Part shown: positions 42,391 through 51,742 of the stretch, in pieces
How positions within the stretch are numbered: the stretch's first letter is position 1
Layout of the letters: every line of letters starts with the position of its first letter
DNA from: HGM04593 sp045634085
GTDB taxonomy: Bacteria; Bacteroidota; Bacteroidia; Bacteroidales; Bacteroidaceae
Assembly: GCA_045634085.1 (NCBI GenBank)
Contig: JAZQZM010000015.1
Coordinates: forward strand, 3,226 to 67,225
Reading direction: 5' to 3'
Length of the DNA: 64,000 nucleotides
Notes under the pieces: generated by a model
What the model was told of the DNA's origin: nothing
Databases searched by the model: none
What the model saw: only the letters and a program-made list of their open reading frames with translations
Made by a program: the position numbers and the translations under genes

Positions 42391-44462
42391 AGTTCCTTCC
42401 GGGTGTCGGTGAGCAGCGTGCAACTCTTCTTGCCGGGGAACTGAACATACGTTCCCTGTACGATTTGCTGTACTATTTCCCGTATAAATACATTGACCGC
42501 AGCCGTGTATTCAAGGTAAACGAGCTTGGCGGTCACCTGCAGCATGTGCAGTTGGTTGGCGAAATACGTTCATTTGAGGAGATGGGTGAAGGTGCCGGCC
42601 GTCGTCTTGTGGCACATTTTACTGATGGTACGGCATTTGTCGATCTTGTCTGGTTCAAGGGTATAAAGTATGTCAAGAACCGTCTGAAAGTAATGACCCG
42701 TTATGTGGTTTTCGGCAAACCCTCCATGTTCAACGGCAGGGTGAACATTGCGCACCCCGATGTCGATGACGCCTCATTGCTCCAGTTGAGCAACATGGGG
42801 CTTCAGCCATACTACAACACGACAGAGAAGATGAAACGGCATGGACTGAATTCCAATGCCATGGCAAAACTGGTACAGAATCTGTTCCAGCTCCTTCAGG
42901 ATGAGATTCCCGAGACCCTCTGCGACAGTATTGTACACAATCATGGGCTCATGTCGCTTGATGATGCTCTGCGCATAATACACTTTCCCAAGAATACCAA
43001 GGAACTGCAGCTGGCACAGTACAGGTTGAAGTTCGAGGAACTCTTCTACATTCAGCTAAACATCCTGCAGTATGCCCGCGACAGGCAGATGCGTTATGTA
43101 GGGCACCGTTTTGCAAAGGTCGGTGACATGTTCAACCGTTTCTACCACGAGAACCTTCCGTTCGAGTTGACAGGAGCCCAGAAAAGGGTGGTGCGCGAGA
43201 TTCGTGCCGATGTCAACAGTAACCGTCAGATGAACCGCCTTCTGCAGGGCGATGTGGGTAGCGGAAAGACTCTTGTGGCTCTGCTGTCAATGCTCTTGGC
43301 AAAGGATAACGGTTATCAGGCATGTATACTTGCTCCAACGGAAATTCTTGCCGAGCAGCATTTTGCGACAATACGCCGCATGCTCGGCAATATGCCTGTC
43401 AGGGTGGAACTGCTCACAGGCAGTACACGTCAGAAGGAACGTGCGCCGCTTTTCGAGGCTCTTGAGGCTGGTGATATTGATATTCTTGTGGGAACGCACG
43501 CAGTGCTGGAGGATAATGTGCTGTTCAGTAATCTTGGTCTTGTGGTCATTGATGAGCAGCACCGCTTCGGCGTAGTGCAGCGTGCCAAGATGTGGGCGAA
43601 GAACAGCATTCCGCCACACATACTGGTAATGACTGCGACACCTATTCCACGTACGCTGGCAATGACACTATACGGCGACCTTGAGGTGTCGGTAATCGAC
43701 GAACTGCCTCCGGGCCGCAAACCCATAACCACAACTCACATATTCCGTAACCGTGCTGACAGCATGTACTCCTTCATCCGCAAGCAGTTGCAGGAGGGCA
43801 GACAGGTGTACGTAGTCTATCCTCTTATCAGTGAGAGTGAGAAACTCGACCTAAAGAATCTTGAGGATGGCTACAGGCAGTTGTGCAACATTTTCTGTGA
43901 TTACAGGCTCTGCAAACTGCATGGAAAGATGAAACCCAAGGAGAAGGACGAGGAGATGCGCCGCTTTGCCTCGGGCGAGACACAGCTGCTTGTCTCTACT
44001 ACTGTAATTGAGGTGGGTGTCGACGTGCCCAATGCTTCGGTAATGGTAATTGAGAATGCCGAACGTTTCGGCCTGTCGCAGCTGCATCAGCTCCGCGGCA
44101 GGGTGGGACGTGGAGCTTCACAGTCATACTGTATTCTGGTAACCGACTACAAACTATCCGAGGATACCCGTAAACGTATGGAGATAATGACAACCAGCAA
44201 CGACGGTTTTGAGATTGCCGAGGCCGACCTGAAACTGCGCGGTCCCGGCGACATGGAGGGTACGCAGCAGAGTGGAATCGCTTTTGACCTGAAGATAGCG
44301 AACCTTGCCCGTGACGAGCAGCTTCTGCAGTACGTGCGTGAGGTAGCACGTGAGGTTGTAAATGCTGACCCCGAACGTAACTCACCGTTGTATAAGGTTG
44401 TCTGGGAACGTCTGCGCGCGATAAAGGAGATGAGAAACTGGAACTGGGGAGCCATATCCTGA
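42363..44462 (+). CDS. recG: ATP-dependent DNA helicase RecG
   Basis: Remodels stalled replication forks and Holliday junctions. The 699-residue protein has an N-terminal wedge/OB domain (with LYDLLYYFPYKYIDRS), then the SF2 helicase core: LTGAQKRVVREI, Walker A GDVGSGKT, Walker B DEQHRFGV, TATPIPRTLAMT, STTVIEVGVDVPNA and RGRVGRGASQSYC. C-terminal LRGPGDMEGTQQSG is typical. Overlaps ispD by 28 bases. Confidence 0.95.
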   Translation: MLDTTTRNIKFLPGVGEQRATLLAGELNIRSLYDLLYYFPYKYIDRSRVFKVNELGGHLQHVQLVGEIRSFEEMGEGAGRRLVAHFTDGTAFVDLVWFKGIKYVKNRLKVMTRYVVFGKPSMFNGRVNIAHPDVDDASLLQLSNMGLQPYYNTTEKMKRHGLNSNAMAKLVQNLFQLLQDEIPETLCDSIVHNHGLMSLDDALRIIHFPKNTKELQLAQYRLKFEELFYIQLNILQYARDRQMRYVGHRFAKVGDMFNRFYHENLPFELTGAQKRVVREIRADVNSNRQMNRLLQGDVGSGKTLVALLSMLLAKDNGYQACILAPTEILAEQHFATIRRMLGNMPVRVELLTGSTRQKERAPLFEALEAGDIDILVGTHAVLEDNVLFSNLGLVVIDEQHRFGVVQRAKMWAKNSIPPHILVMTATPIPRTLAMTLYGDLEVSVIDELPPGRKPITTTHIFRNRADSMYSFIRKQLQEGRQVYVVYPLISESEKLDLKNLEDGYRQLCNIFCDYRLCKLHGKMKPKEKDEEMRRFASGETQLLVSTTVIEVGVDVPNASVMVIENAERFGLSQLHQLRGRVGRGASQSYCILVTDYKLSEDTRKRMEIMTTSNDGFEIAEADLKLRGPGDMEGTQQSGIAFDLKIANLARDEQLLQYVREVAREVVNADPERNSPLYKVVWERLRAIKEMRNWNWGAIS

Positions 44463-44586
44463 TGACGCTGCAGCGCACATGTTCGGATGGGCATTTTGCG
44501 TCTCTGGCGATATTCTTAACTTCTTAATTATCGTATTAATAACCTTTTTGTTATCTTTGCATAAACTTATAACTAACTTATATAAA

Positions 44587-45060
44587 ATGGAAAGAACACT
44601 TATTCTCGTGAAGCCTAATGCCATTCAGCGTGGTCTTATAGGCGACATCATTACTCGTTTTGAACGCAAGGGCCTGAGATTTGTAGGCATGAAGATGCTG
44701 TTTATGACCGATGAGATTGTAAACGAACACTATGCCCATCTCAAGGAACGCCCATTCTTCCCTTACCTTAAGGCATCGATGCAGGCTGCACCGATTATCG
44801 CCTGCTGTGTGGAGGGAGCTGAGGCTGTTGATACTGTACGTCTGCTTGTAGGCGCTACAAACTCACGCAAGGCACTTCCGGGTACCATACGTGGCGATTT
44901 CTCAATGAGTGGTGAGCAGAATGTTGTTCATGCGTCAGATTCTGTCGAGAATGCACTTATAGAGATAAACCGTTTCTTTGCTCCAGGCGAACTGTACGAC
45001 TATGAGTCGGCTGTCACACAGTTTGAGTATGGTGGCGAGGAGAGCCTGAAATTCAAATAA
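44587..45060 (+). CDS. ndk: Nucleoside diphosphate kinase
   Basis: Balances nucleoside triphosphates by transferring the gamma phosphate through a His. The 157-residue protein starts MERTLILVKPNAIQRGLIGD and contains the lid and nucleotide-binding segments (RPFFPYLKASM, VGATNSRKALPGTIRGDF) and the catalytic His of EQNVVHASDS, followed by a short C-terminal extension. The ATG at 44587 is chosen by family fit. A TATCTTTG at 44552-44559 is a likely -7 box just upstream, so ndk has its own promoter. The next gene starts four bases later. Confidence 0.95.
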   Translation: MERTLILVKPNAIQRGLIGDIITRFERKGLRFVGMKMLFMTDEIVNEHYAHLKERPFFPYLKASMQAAPIIACCVEGAEAVDTVRLLVGATNSRKALPGTIRGDFSMSGEQNVVHASDSVENALIEINRFFAPGELYDYESAVTQFEYGGEESLKFK

Positions 45061-45064
45061 TAAA

Positions 45065-45928
45065 GTGAAGTTTATAAAGTCAATACTTTTTGCTGCGCTG
45101 TTTGTCGTTCCCTGCATTGGGGCAAGTGCGCAGGATATGCTTGTTGATGAGGTTGTAGTAGGCAAGCAGATGGACAGAGTCGATTCAATGGCATTGCACA
45201 ATATGCTGTTGAACGAGTCGTTCGTCGTGCCCTCAATGGACATGTATCCCAAGTGGGAGAATACCGGTGTGCACTTTACAGCAACACTCCCCGATTCTTT
45301 CAAGATAGACCTTACAGGCTATGTGATGCCTACTACAAACCGCAAGATTACCGATATCTTCGGATACCGTCCGCGTCGCAGACGCGTACATAACGGTCTT
45401 GACATCAAGGTAGCAAAGGGTGATACTATCTATGCTGCATTTGACGGTAAGGTACGTATTACAGCCTACCAGCGTCGCGGTTATGGACACTATGTGGTAG
45501 TACGCCATAATAACGGCATAGAGACGCTGTATGCGCATCTGTCAAAGAAGCTTGTGATTGAGAACCAGAATGTAAAGGCCGGTGAGCCCATAGGTCTTGG
45601 CGGCAATACAGGTCGTTCAACAGGTGCCCATCTCCATTTTGAGACCATACTGCTTGGAAAATGTCTTGACCCGGCCTTGCTATTCGATTTCAATAATCAG
45701 AGAACCACAGGCGAGAGCTACGTCTACCGTCGTCCCGGTTCAAAGTATGTCGAGAACGGAAAGGAGAAAGTTGCCGGTCCCGAGCCCAAGTATCACAAGG
45801 TAAAGCAGGGCGATACCATTGAGAGGATTGCCCGCAAGCATGGAGTTCCGCAGCGTACTATACTGAAACTCAATGGTCTGAAGGCCAATTCCATTATACG
45901 CCCCGGACAGAGGCTGAGATATCAATAG
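45065..45928 (+). CDS. M23-family metallopeptidase with LysM domain
   Basis: Predicted cell-wall hydrolase or activator. The 287-residue protein starts at a GTG (signal peptide KFIKSILFAALFVVPCIGASA), has a LytM/M23 peptidase domain at about 95-215 with zinc-binding HNGLDIKV and THLHFE-type HLHFE, and a C-terminal LysM (YHKVKQGDTIERIARKHGVP, about 240-286) that should bind peptidoglycan. All metal ligands appear present, so it is probably active. It is four bases downstream of ndk; the GTG start is the only one that gives the full signal peptide. Confidence 0.88.
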   Translation: MKFIKSILFAALFVVPCIGASAQDMLVDEVVVGKQMDRVDSMALHNMLLNESFVVPSMDMYPKWENTGVHFTATLPDSFKIDLTGYVMPTTNRKITDIFGYRPRRRRVHNGLDIKVAKGDTIYAAFDGKVRITAYQRRGYGHYVVVRHNNGIETLYAHLSKKLVIENQNVKAGEPIGLGGNTGRSTGAHLHFETILLGKCLDPALLFDFNNQRTTGESYVYRRPGSKYVENGKEKVAGPEPKYHKVKQGDTIERIARKHGVPQRTILKLNGLKANSIIRPGQRLRYQ

Positions 45929-45954
45929 GGCCATTTTCTCACGACATATTGCAT

Positions 45955-45987
45955 AAAAAAATCACTCCCGCCGGGAGTGATTTTTTT
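45955..45987. terminator. Bidirectional terminator between convergent genes
   Basis: Seven A residues, TCACTCCCG, a central C, CGGGAGTGA and seven T residues form a perfect 16-bp inverted repeat with U-tracts on both strands. It ends both the M23 peptidase gene and the outer-membrane barrel gene. Confidence 0.9.
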
Positions 45988-46008
45988 ATGTCTGCACAGT
46001 ATCGCGCA

Positions 46009-46653
46009 TTAGAAGATGTACGCTACTGATACCTGCCAGGTGTTTGTCCTTGACTTTACGATGTTGTTGTATGCATTGACTGTAGCATCCCATTCATTGC
46101 TGTAGTCACTTGTGCTGCCAAGTGCAAGGTTGTAGTTTGCATGAACCTGTACATGGTCGAGCAGTATGACGCCGGCACCAAGGTTGAGGCTCAGGTTGCT
46201 GCTGCGAAGGGTGTATTCTGTAGGATATACACCACCCGCCGCGTTCAATGCGTCCACAACGAAGTTTCTGTCGCCGACGTTCCAGCTCCACTGCGGGCCG
46301 GCTGCCACGAACGGCTCGACGAACTTGTTGATAGCGGGGATAGAAATCTCATAGCGCAAGTATACTGGCAGGTCAATGCACTGTCTCTTGATGTTCTCTT
46401 CACCCACCTTTGTGCTTGTCTGTGAATAGAGCAGGTTTGCCTCAATGCCAAGGCCAACTATTGGCAATGTTACCTTTGCCATTGGACCCACGAACCAGCC
46501 AGTCTCGCCCTTTGCTGCCGCTTTCAGATCGCTAAGGTTAGTAGGTGTCTCTGCAAAGTTCGCACCGGCCTTGATACCCCAGTTGAACTGTGCAGCAGCC
46601 GGGATTGCTGTAAAGAGGGCAAGCGTCAATAGAATTCCAAAAAACTTTTTCAT
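46009..46653 (-). CDS. Outer-membrane beta-barrel protein
   Basis: A 214-residue protein with signal peptide MKKFFGILLTLALFTAIPAA and an OMP_b-brl (PorT/OmpA-like small barrel) pattern: FNWGIKAGANFAE at the start, alternating strands, and a final aromatic WQVSVAYIF. Such eight-stranded barrels are very common in Bacteroidetes and their roles are mostly unknown. The ATG at 46653 begins the signal peptide; the frame runs open upstream without conserved sequence. Lies downstream of, and on the same strand as, the T9SS operon but 135 bases beyond it. Confidence 0.8.
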   Translation of the reverse strand: MKKFFGILLTLALFTAIPAAAQFNWGIKAGANFAETPTNLSDLKAAAKGETGWFVGPMAKVTLPIVGLGIEANLLYSQTSTKVGEENIKRQCIDLPVYLRYEISIPAINKFVEPFVAAGPQWSWNVGDRNFVVDALNAAGGVYPTEYTLRSSNLSLNLGAGVILLDHVQVHANYNLALGSTSDYSNEWDATVNAYNNIVKSRTNTWQVSVAYIF

Positions 46654-46787
46654 GTTCTTTATCCTTTTAATAATTAAACAAAAACAGCATTGTGTGCCAT
46701 AGGTACTACAATGCTGTTTCAATACCTATTTTATGTCACAAAAAAACGATAAAATAAGTAAAAAAACAAAAAAAACGTGGAAAATAT

Positions 46788-47885
46788 TTATCGGCGTGTA
46801 CGGCGTACCGAAACTTTTGCCGAACCACCGGTAGCCTTGGGCTCGCTTTGTTTCTTCTGTTTTGTCTCTTTCTTTGCCTGGGTCTGTTTCTCCTTGTTAG
46901 TGCGGCGTGTTGTCTTTTTTGCCTTCTTGCCGGGGTTCTCAGCTGCTGCAATAGAGTCGTTTGCCGCTTCAATGGCTGCGTTTATTGAATCCTGACGAAT
47001 CTCTGCCACAGTCTTGGTATTCCACAGGTTGGTGCGGAAGTCGGTAAGTTGCTGCTCAATCTTCTGCTGCTCCTTCTTAACAGATACAGAGTCCTTGCAG
47101 TATTGTGATATGGCAAGATTTCTCAGGTTCACGGTCTTGTATATCTCGCCTTCATATGCACCCTTTGTGAAGTAGTCATCGAGTGACATTGACGCAGCGT
47201 TGTTGAGACTGCTTGCCATAACGCTTTGCTGTGCGAGCATGGGGGCTATCTCGTCGTAATTGACCCAGAACATAGGGTATTTTGTCGCTTCGTATGCAAA
47301 CTCGTCACTGCGGTGCAGTACGGGACATATGGCTGTGACGCGTGTACCGTATGTACCGGTCTTGCTGTCGTAGTAATGGCTCTCCTTGACATAGTAGCTC
47401 AGGACCTCGGCACTCGGTATGTCACTCTTGCCCACAGTTATGGCTCCGTCTTTCTCCTCGTAGTAGATGCGGTAGTCCTCAAGCAGGTTCTTGGGGGATA
47501 TTATGCTCTCCTCGGTGAATGACTCGTAACCGTCAAGATTATAAGTGTAGGCTGTAATCTTGCCGCTTATGATGTTGTTGAAGAGGAATGTGAAGAGGTT
47601 CATGCTGTTACCGGTCTGCTCCACAGGGTAGTAGAGTGATGCGTTCTTCTCCTGCTGGAGGTCAAGAATACGGTATACATCACGTTTCCATTCAACCTCT
47701 TGGGGAACAACCATACCAGGGTACTGGCTCTTTGCCCTCTGGGTAAGCGTGCTGTTTGTTGTATTACCCTTCGCTTTGCTCTCTTTCTTTGCATTGTCCT
47801 TCTGACGTGCCGGCGGCTGTGCGTCGGCTGCATGCACGGCAAGCAGGAGTGATGCAATGACTAATAGTCGGCTTATGTATTGCAT
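46788..47885 (-). CDS. gldN: Type IX secretion system protein GldN/PorN
   Basis: Periplasmic T9SS component that pairs with the GldK/PorK ring beneath the outer membrane. The 365-residue protein has a signal peptide (LLVIASLLLAVHAADA) and family segments such as VEWKRDVYRILDLQQEKNAS, YYPVEQTGNSMNLFTFLF and CPVLHRSD. Residues from about 315 to the end are an unusual long Lys/Arg/Gln-rich tail (KKAKKTTRRTNKEKQTQAKK and onward, ending VRRTRR), longer and more basic than I would expect for the family. Last gene of porP-gldK-gldL-gldM-gldN. Confidence 0.92.
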   Translation of the reverse strand: MQYISRLLVIASLLLAVHAADAQPPARQKDNAKKESKAKGNTTNSTLTQRAKSQYPGMVVPQEVEWKRDVYRILDLQQEKNASLYYPVEQTGNSMNLFTFLFNNIISGKITAYTYNLDGYESFTEESIISPKNLLEDYRIYYEEKDGAITVGKSDIPSAEVLSYYVKESHYYDSKTGTYGTRVTAICPVLHRSDEFAYEATKYPMFWVNYDEIAPMLAQQSVMASSLNNAASMSLDDYFTKGAYEGEIYKTVNLRNLAISQYCKDSVSVKKEQQKIEQQLTDFRTNLWNTKTVAEIRQDSINAAIEAANDSIAAAENPGKKAKKTTRRTNKEKQTQAKKETKQKKQSEPKATGGSAKVSVRRTRR

Positions 47886-47906
47886 AATCGTATTGTTTGT
47901 TCGTTC

Positions 47907-49484
47907 TTATTGTATGATTACTTCAAGTGATGTCGGCAGCAGACGTTCTACGCCATCGGGGCCAACAGCCTTCACGTGTGATATGTAGAAACGCTTGCCA
48001 CGGCTCAGGTCGCGCATCATCTCCTTCTGGCGTGAAGAGAAGTTTGTGCCGTCCGAAACCATAGGTTTTGCATTGCCCATATTGTCGTAGAATACTGTCT
48101 CGAACGAGAGCACCTTGAACCCAATGTTCAGCAATCCGTCGTCGATGGCAGCCACTATTCCGTTCGAACTCATAAGAGCCTGCTTGCTGAGTCCCTTGCC
48201 ACCGCGGTAGCGTTGTGTGTTGCCATCCTTGTCCTTGTATTCGATGAAAGGTGTGGGGTCGGGTAACTGGCGCACACGGAATGTGTATTCACCCATACTC
48301 TGGTTCTTGCCGGCTTCATTAAGTGCCGTTACACCAATGAGAATCTCCTCACCGACCTTTGTCGGTACTACGGTGTATCCTCCCTTACCGTCACTTTTTA
48401 TGCTTCCGCTACCTTTTGATATGTTGGCCGAAATCTTGTTGGCGGGCACGCCCGGAACAGAGATGCTGACAGGGTTGGAGTAGCCTGCATAAAGCACGTT
48501 CATCATAGAGGCGCTTACTGTCGCTGTCGGGTCTACAACTGTGTAGTTCTGCTTGAAGTCATAGCGTGACTGTGAACCGGAGCCGTCGTTGACGAGCATG
48601 TAGCCGTTGAGGGTGTAGTCACCGGTCTTGTTGCACTGTATGCTGTACTCGCCATTCTCCGATTCAAGCATTTTGTCGCCGATGTATATCTGCGGGCGCT
48701 GTGTCGAGTCTACTGCGGCAAGGATAATCTGTGCCGAGAAGTTACCACCTCGGACGATATTCTTTGACGTAGGAATCACAAGAGCCTGAATCTGGTTCAC
48801 GCGTACGTCACCCAGGTCGATGTTCTTTGATAGTGTATGCAGAATCTCACCCTCGATGTAGCGTACATCGTTCTGTATCTTAGTAAGCAATGTAATGGCA
48901 GCAATGGCCGGCATGCTTTCAAAATGGTACTCCTGCCAGTTCTTGTGCAGAGCCTGGTCCCTTTGCGGTACATCTGTGCTCAGAGTCTTCTCTATAATTT
49001 CTTTTTGTCCGGGATTGTCAACCATCGAGAGTATCTTTTCGCGGTACTCCGATATGGTATTGTACAACTTCTCACCCTCGCCTGTACCGGGAGCAAGCAT
49101 CACGTATGTTGCAGCCTCAAGGTCCTCGCGGTTTACCAGGTTCCTGTAGTCGCCGTCAGCACCGTCGGCTTTCTTTGCTATGCGGTCTTTCAGTTCGTCG
49201 GCATACTCATAGATGGATGCTGTAATCTTCTTTACTTCCATTGCACGTTCGTACCACTCACGCACCTTTTCGGGGTTCTGCTCATAGTACAGTTCGAACG
49301 CGCTGTATAGCATGTTGTTCTGTTTTACCGTATTCTCGGTACTCTCTGAAAGGCTCTCGTCAACAAGCGTGAAACCGTTGAGTACGTCCGAAGATACGTT
49401 CAAGGCAAGCATCGCCATCAGAAGAACATACATGAGGTTAATCATCTTCTGACGTGGTGAGACTTTCTGTTTCTTGATTTTCAT
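47907..49484 (-). CDS. gldM: Type IX secretion system motor protein GldM/PorM
   Basis: Inner-membrane protein whose large periplasmic part reaches the GldK/GldN ring; with GldL it forms the proton-driven T9SS motor. The 525-residue protein has one N-terminal membrane segment in the diagnostic MINLMYVLLMAMLALNVSSD, followed by the periplasmic D1-D4 domains (for example VVPTKVGEEILIGVTALN). Length is normal. Starts 12 bases after gldL. Confidence 0.94.
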   Translation of the reverse strand: MKIKKQKVSPRQKMINLMYVLLMAMLALNVSSDVLNGFTLVDESLSESTENTVKQNNMLYSAFELYYEQNPEKVREWYERAMEVKKITASIYEYADELKDRIAKKADGADGDYRNLVNREDLEAATYVMLAPGTGEGEKLYNTISEYREKILSMVDNPGQKEIIEKTLSTDVPQRDQALHKNWQEYHFESMPAIAAITLLTKIQNDVRYIEGEILHTLSKNIDLGDVRVNQIQALVIPTSKNIVRGGNFSAQIILAAVDSTQRPQIYIGDKMLESENGEYSIQCNKTGDYTLNGYMLVNDGSGSQSRYDFKQNYTVVDPTATVSASMMNVLYAGYSNPVSISVPGVPANKISANISKGSGSIKSDGKGGYTVVPTKVGEEILIGVTALNEAGKNQSMGEYTFRVRQLPDPTPFIEYKDKDGNTQRYRGGKGLSKQALMSSNGIVAAIDDGLLNIGFKVLSFETVFYDNMGNAKPMVSDGTNFSSRQKEMMRDLSRGKRFYISHVKAVGPDGVERLLPTSLEVIIQ

Positions 49485-49496
49485 CGCCTTTCTGTA

Positions 49497-50282
49497 TTAG
49501 ATCTGTTGACGGTTCGTGTTTGTTGTCATGGCCTCAATCATGCGGGTGTAGAGACTGTTCAGTTCCTCTACCTGCTGAGCCATCTTCTGTGTCTGCTCGT
49601 TTATCTGGTCAAGTGAGTTGAGCTGTCCGCTTGCATTGCGCAGCTGAATCTCGTATATTGCGTTCACGCCAGTGAGGTTGCGTCTCAGGGTCTCCATCTC
49701 CTCAAGATTCTCACCAAGCGCCTCGGTCTGTTTCGAAATCTGTGCAATAGCCTCGTTCAGTGTGCGTACCTGCTCAATGTATTCTTCGGTAACCTTGTCC
49801 ATGTTGCTTACATTCTCAGCATTTGCAACCGGGAACTGCTGTGGAACTGTACCCTCAAATGCAGGCTGTACAACAGTGGTGCCTGTCTGTACAGGAGCCA
49901 CGTTCACGTTCTCGCCACAGTCGGCAGTCTGGCTGCCTGCTACTGCGCCGCCGGCAACAATAGGACCGTTGATGATTATTGGCTGTCCACCGGCAGTCTG
50001 TGCGTATGCTCCCGTTACGTTATTTGCCTCACTCTCTTCCTCAGCAACTTCGTAAGGACGTTCAAATGCCGAGAAGAAGAACACTAGTACCTCGGTACCC
50101 ATACCCACAAAAAGCATGAGGTTGGCTCCTGCCAAGTGGGTTAGTTTGAATAGTGTACCAAGAATCACAATGGCCGCACCCCAACTGTATGCATAGTTCA
50201 GAATGGTCTTGCCACGCGGAGTGTCCATAAAATCCTGTATCTTGCTGATAATGCCTTTAGACTTTTTCATATGCTGTTTCAT
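49497..50282 (-). CDS. gldL: Type IX secretion system motor protein GldL/PorL
   Basis: Cytoplasmic-membrane partner of GldM. The 261-residue protein has two membrane segments near the N terminus (YAYSWGAAIVILGTLFKLTH and LMLFVGMGTEVLVFFFSAF, the latter carrying the conserved Glu of the proton path), then a Gly/Val-rich linker (residues about 88-150) and a coiled-coil C-terminal region (EQVRTLNEAIAQISKQTEAL). An ATG four codons in is an alternative start. Confidence 0.93.
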   Translation of the reverse strand: MKQHMKKSKGIISKIQDFMDTPRGKTILNYAYSWGAAIVILGTLFKLTHLAGANLMLFVGMGTEVLVFFFSAFERPYEVAEEESEANNVTGAYAQTAGGQPIIINGPIVAGGAVAGSQTADCGENVNVAPVQTGTTVVQPAFEGTVPQQFPVANAENVSNMDKVTEEYIEQVRTLNEAIAQISKQTEALGENLEEMETLRRNLTGVNAIYEIQLRNASGQLNSLDQINEQTQKMAQQVEELNSLYTRMIEAMTTNTNRQQI

Positions 50283-50308
50283 TCTTTATTGTCCTTTGTT
50301 TGGTTCGG

Positions 50309-51742
50309 TTATCTCTTGCGGTCGGTTCCTGCATAGCTGCGTACACAGCGGAAACCAATGTATGAACGTGACTCGTTCTGGTACTCCGAAGTTCTTGTAG
50401 CGCCCTGGATGAACTTGACGGGGTCCTTCCATGAACCTCCACGAACGGTCTTCTTCTTCATATAATAGGGGTCCTCTTTTGCTGCGCGGTAACGTAGGTC
50501 GGGATTGATGTCACTCATCTGCAGCACGCCGGCGTCAGTGTATACTGTCGATGTCCACTCGGCAACGTTGCCGGCCATGTCGTAGAGACCGTTTGAGTTT
50601 GCCGAGAATATTCCGCAACGCGATGTTATGAGGCTACCGTCCTTGGTGTAATTGCCTTCTCCCGGCTTGTAGTTAGCGTAGTAGCATCCCTGGTCACTCT
50701 TGGTGTCCTCCTGTTCCCATGGGAAACGGTTACCCTCCTTGCCGCGTGCAGCGTACTCCCACTCGACTTCCGATGGCAGACGGTAACGCTGTATCCATTT
50801 GGCCTGTGCTCCCATGCCCTTGAGCAGATACTCAGTACGCCATGCGCAGAAAGCATTGGCCTGCTCCCAGCTTACGCCCACAACAGGGTAGTTGTCATAG
50901 TTGGGGTGGCTGAAGTAGAGCTGTAGGTATGTCTCGTTATTCGCATTGGGGAAATCATTTACCCAGCATGTAGTGTCGGGGTAGATGTTCACGATATAAG
51001 TGTTGAGGAAATCGTAAGGACTTGAGAGTGCGCGGTTGATAGTCTCTCTTACAATGTTGCCCTCGTCATCAATATATGCTGTGTCCTTTGAGATTGTGAT
51101 GACCTCGTCATAGTTTACAGGAATGTCGGTATTGCGGTTGCGTTCCTCCGGTTTCAGACGGTTCTTGCGCAATGCAGCCTGAGTGTGGTCATAGATTTCG
51201 TAGCGGTAGTTCATCTGCGCCGCGTCAAGCATTTTTTCGCCTGTAATGGGGTTGACGATGTATACACTCTCAATAGCACGCTGCTCATCCTCTGAAGGCT
51301 TTTTCCAGGGGATGGGCTTCTTCCAGTTGAGGTATGGAGTGATGGGCTCGCCATACTCGTCTTCGGTTATCTTGAATGTCTCGTCGCCGCCATATGCAGG
51401 GTCGGCGAGGCGTTCGCGGATAATGGAGTCGCGTACCCAGAATACAAATTGACGGTACTTGGCATTGGAAACCTCGGTCTCGTCCATCCAGAATGCATCT
51501 ACCGAGATGTCCTTTGCAGGAGCACCGGTGCCCCAAAGCGAGTCACTCTTCTCGTCGCCCACCTTTATTGAGCCTCTTGGGATGAATACCATTCCGTAAG
51601 GATTAGGTTCGTTCACGGCAGTACCGCTTATTCCGGTAACTTCGCCGCCTTGCGAACTGCTCATTCCTGTGCGCGGGCTCAGACATGATGCCGCGGCGAA
51701 TGAGAGAAGAACCATTGAGAAAAAGACTATTTTCTTCATCAT
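50309..51742 (-). CDS. gldK: Type IX secretion system lipoprotein GldK/PorK
   Basis: Outer-membrane lipoprotein that forms the large periplasmic T9SS ring with GldN. The 477-residue protein has a lipoprotein signal (LLSFAAASC) and an FGE/SUMF1-like domain with MVFIPRGSIKVGD, PVVGVSWEQANAFCAWR, LPSEVEWEYAARG, GLYDMAGNVAEW, KKTVRGGSWKDP and SYIGFRCVRS. The start codon overlaps the porP stop (ATGA), with a second ATG immediately after. Confidence 0.94.
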   Translation of the reverse strand: MMKKIVFFSMVLLSFAAASCLSPRTGMSSSQGGEVTGISGTAVNEPNPYGMVFIPRGSIKVGDEKSDSLWGTGAPAKDISVDAFWMDETEVSNAKYRQFVFWVRDSIIRERLADPAYGGDETFKITEDEYGEPITPYLNWKKPIPWKKPSEDEQRAIESVYIVNPITGEKMLDAAQMNYRYEIYDHTQAALRKNRLKPEERNRNTDIPVNYDEVITISKDTAYIDDEGNIVRETINRALSSPYDFLNTYIVNIYPDTTCWVNDFPNANNETYLQLYFSHPNYDNYPVVGVSWEQANAFCAWRTEYLLKGMGAQAKWIQRYRLPSEVEWEYAARGKEGNRFPWEQEDTKSDQGCYYANYKPGEGNYTKDGSLITSRCGIFSANSNGLYDMAGNVAEWTSTVYTDAGVLQMSDINPDLRYRAAKEDPYYMKKKTVRGGSWKDPVKFIQGATRTSEYQNESRSYIGFRCVRSYAGTDRKR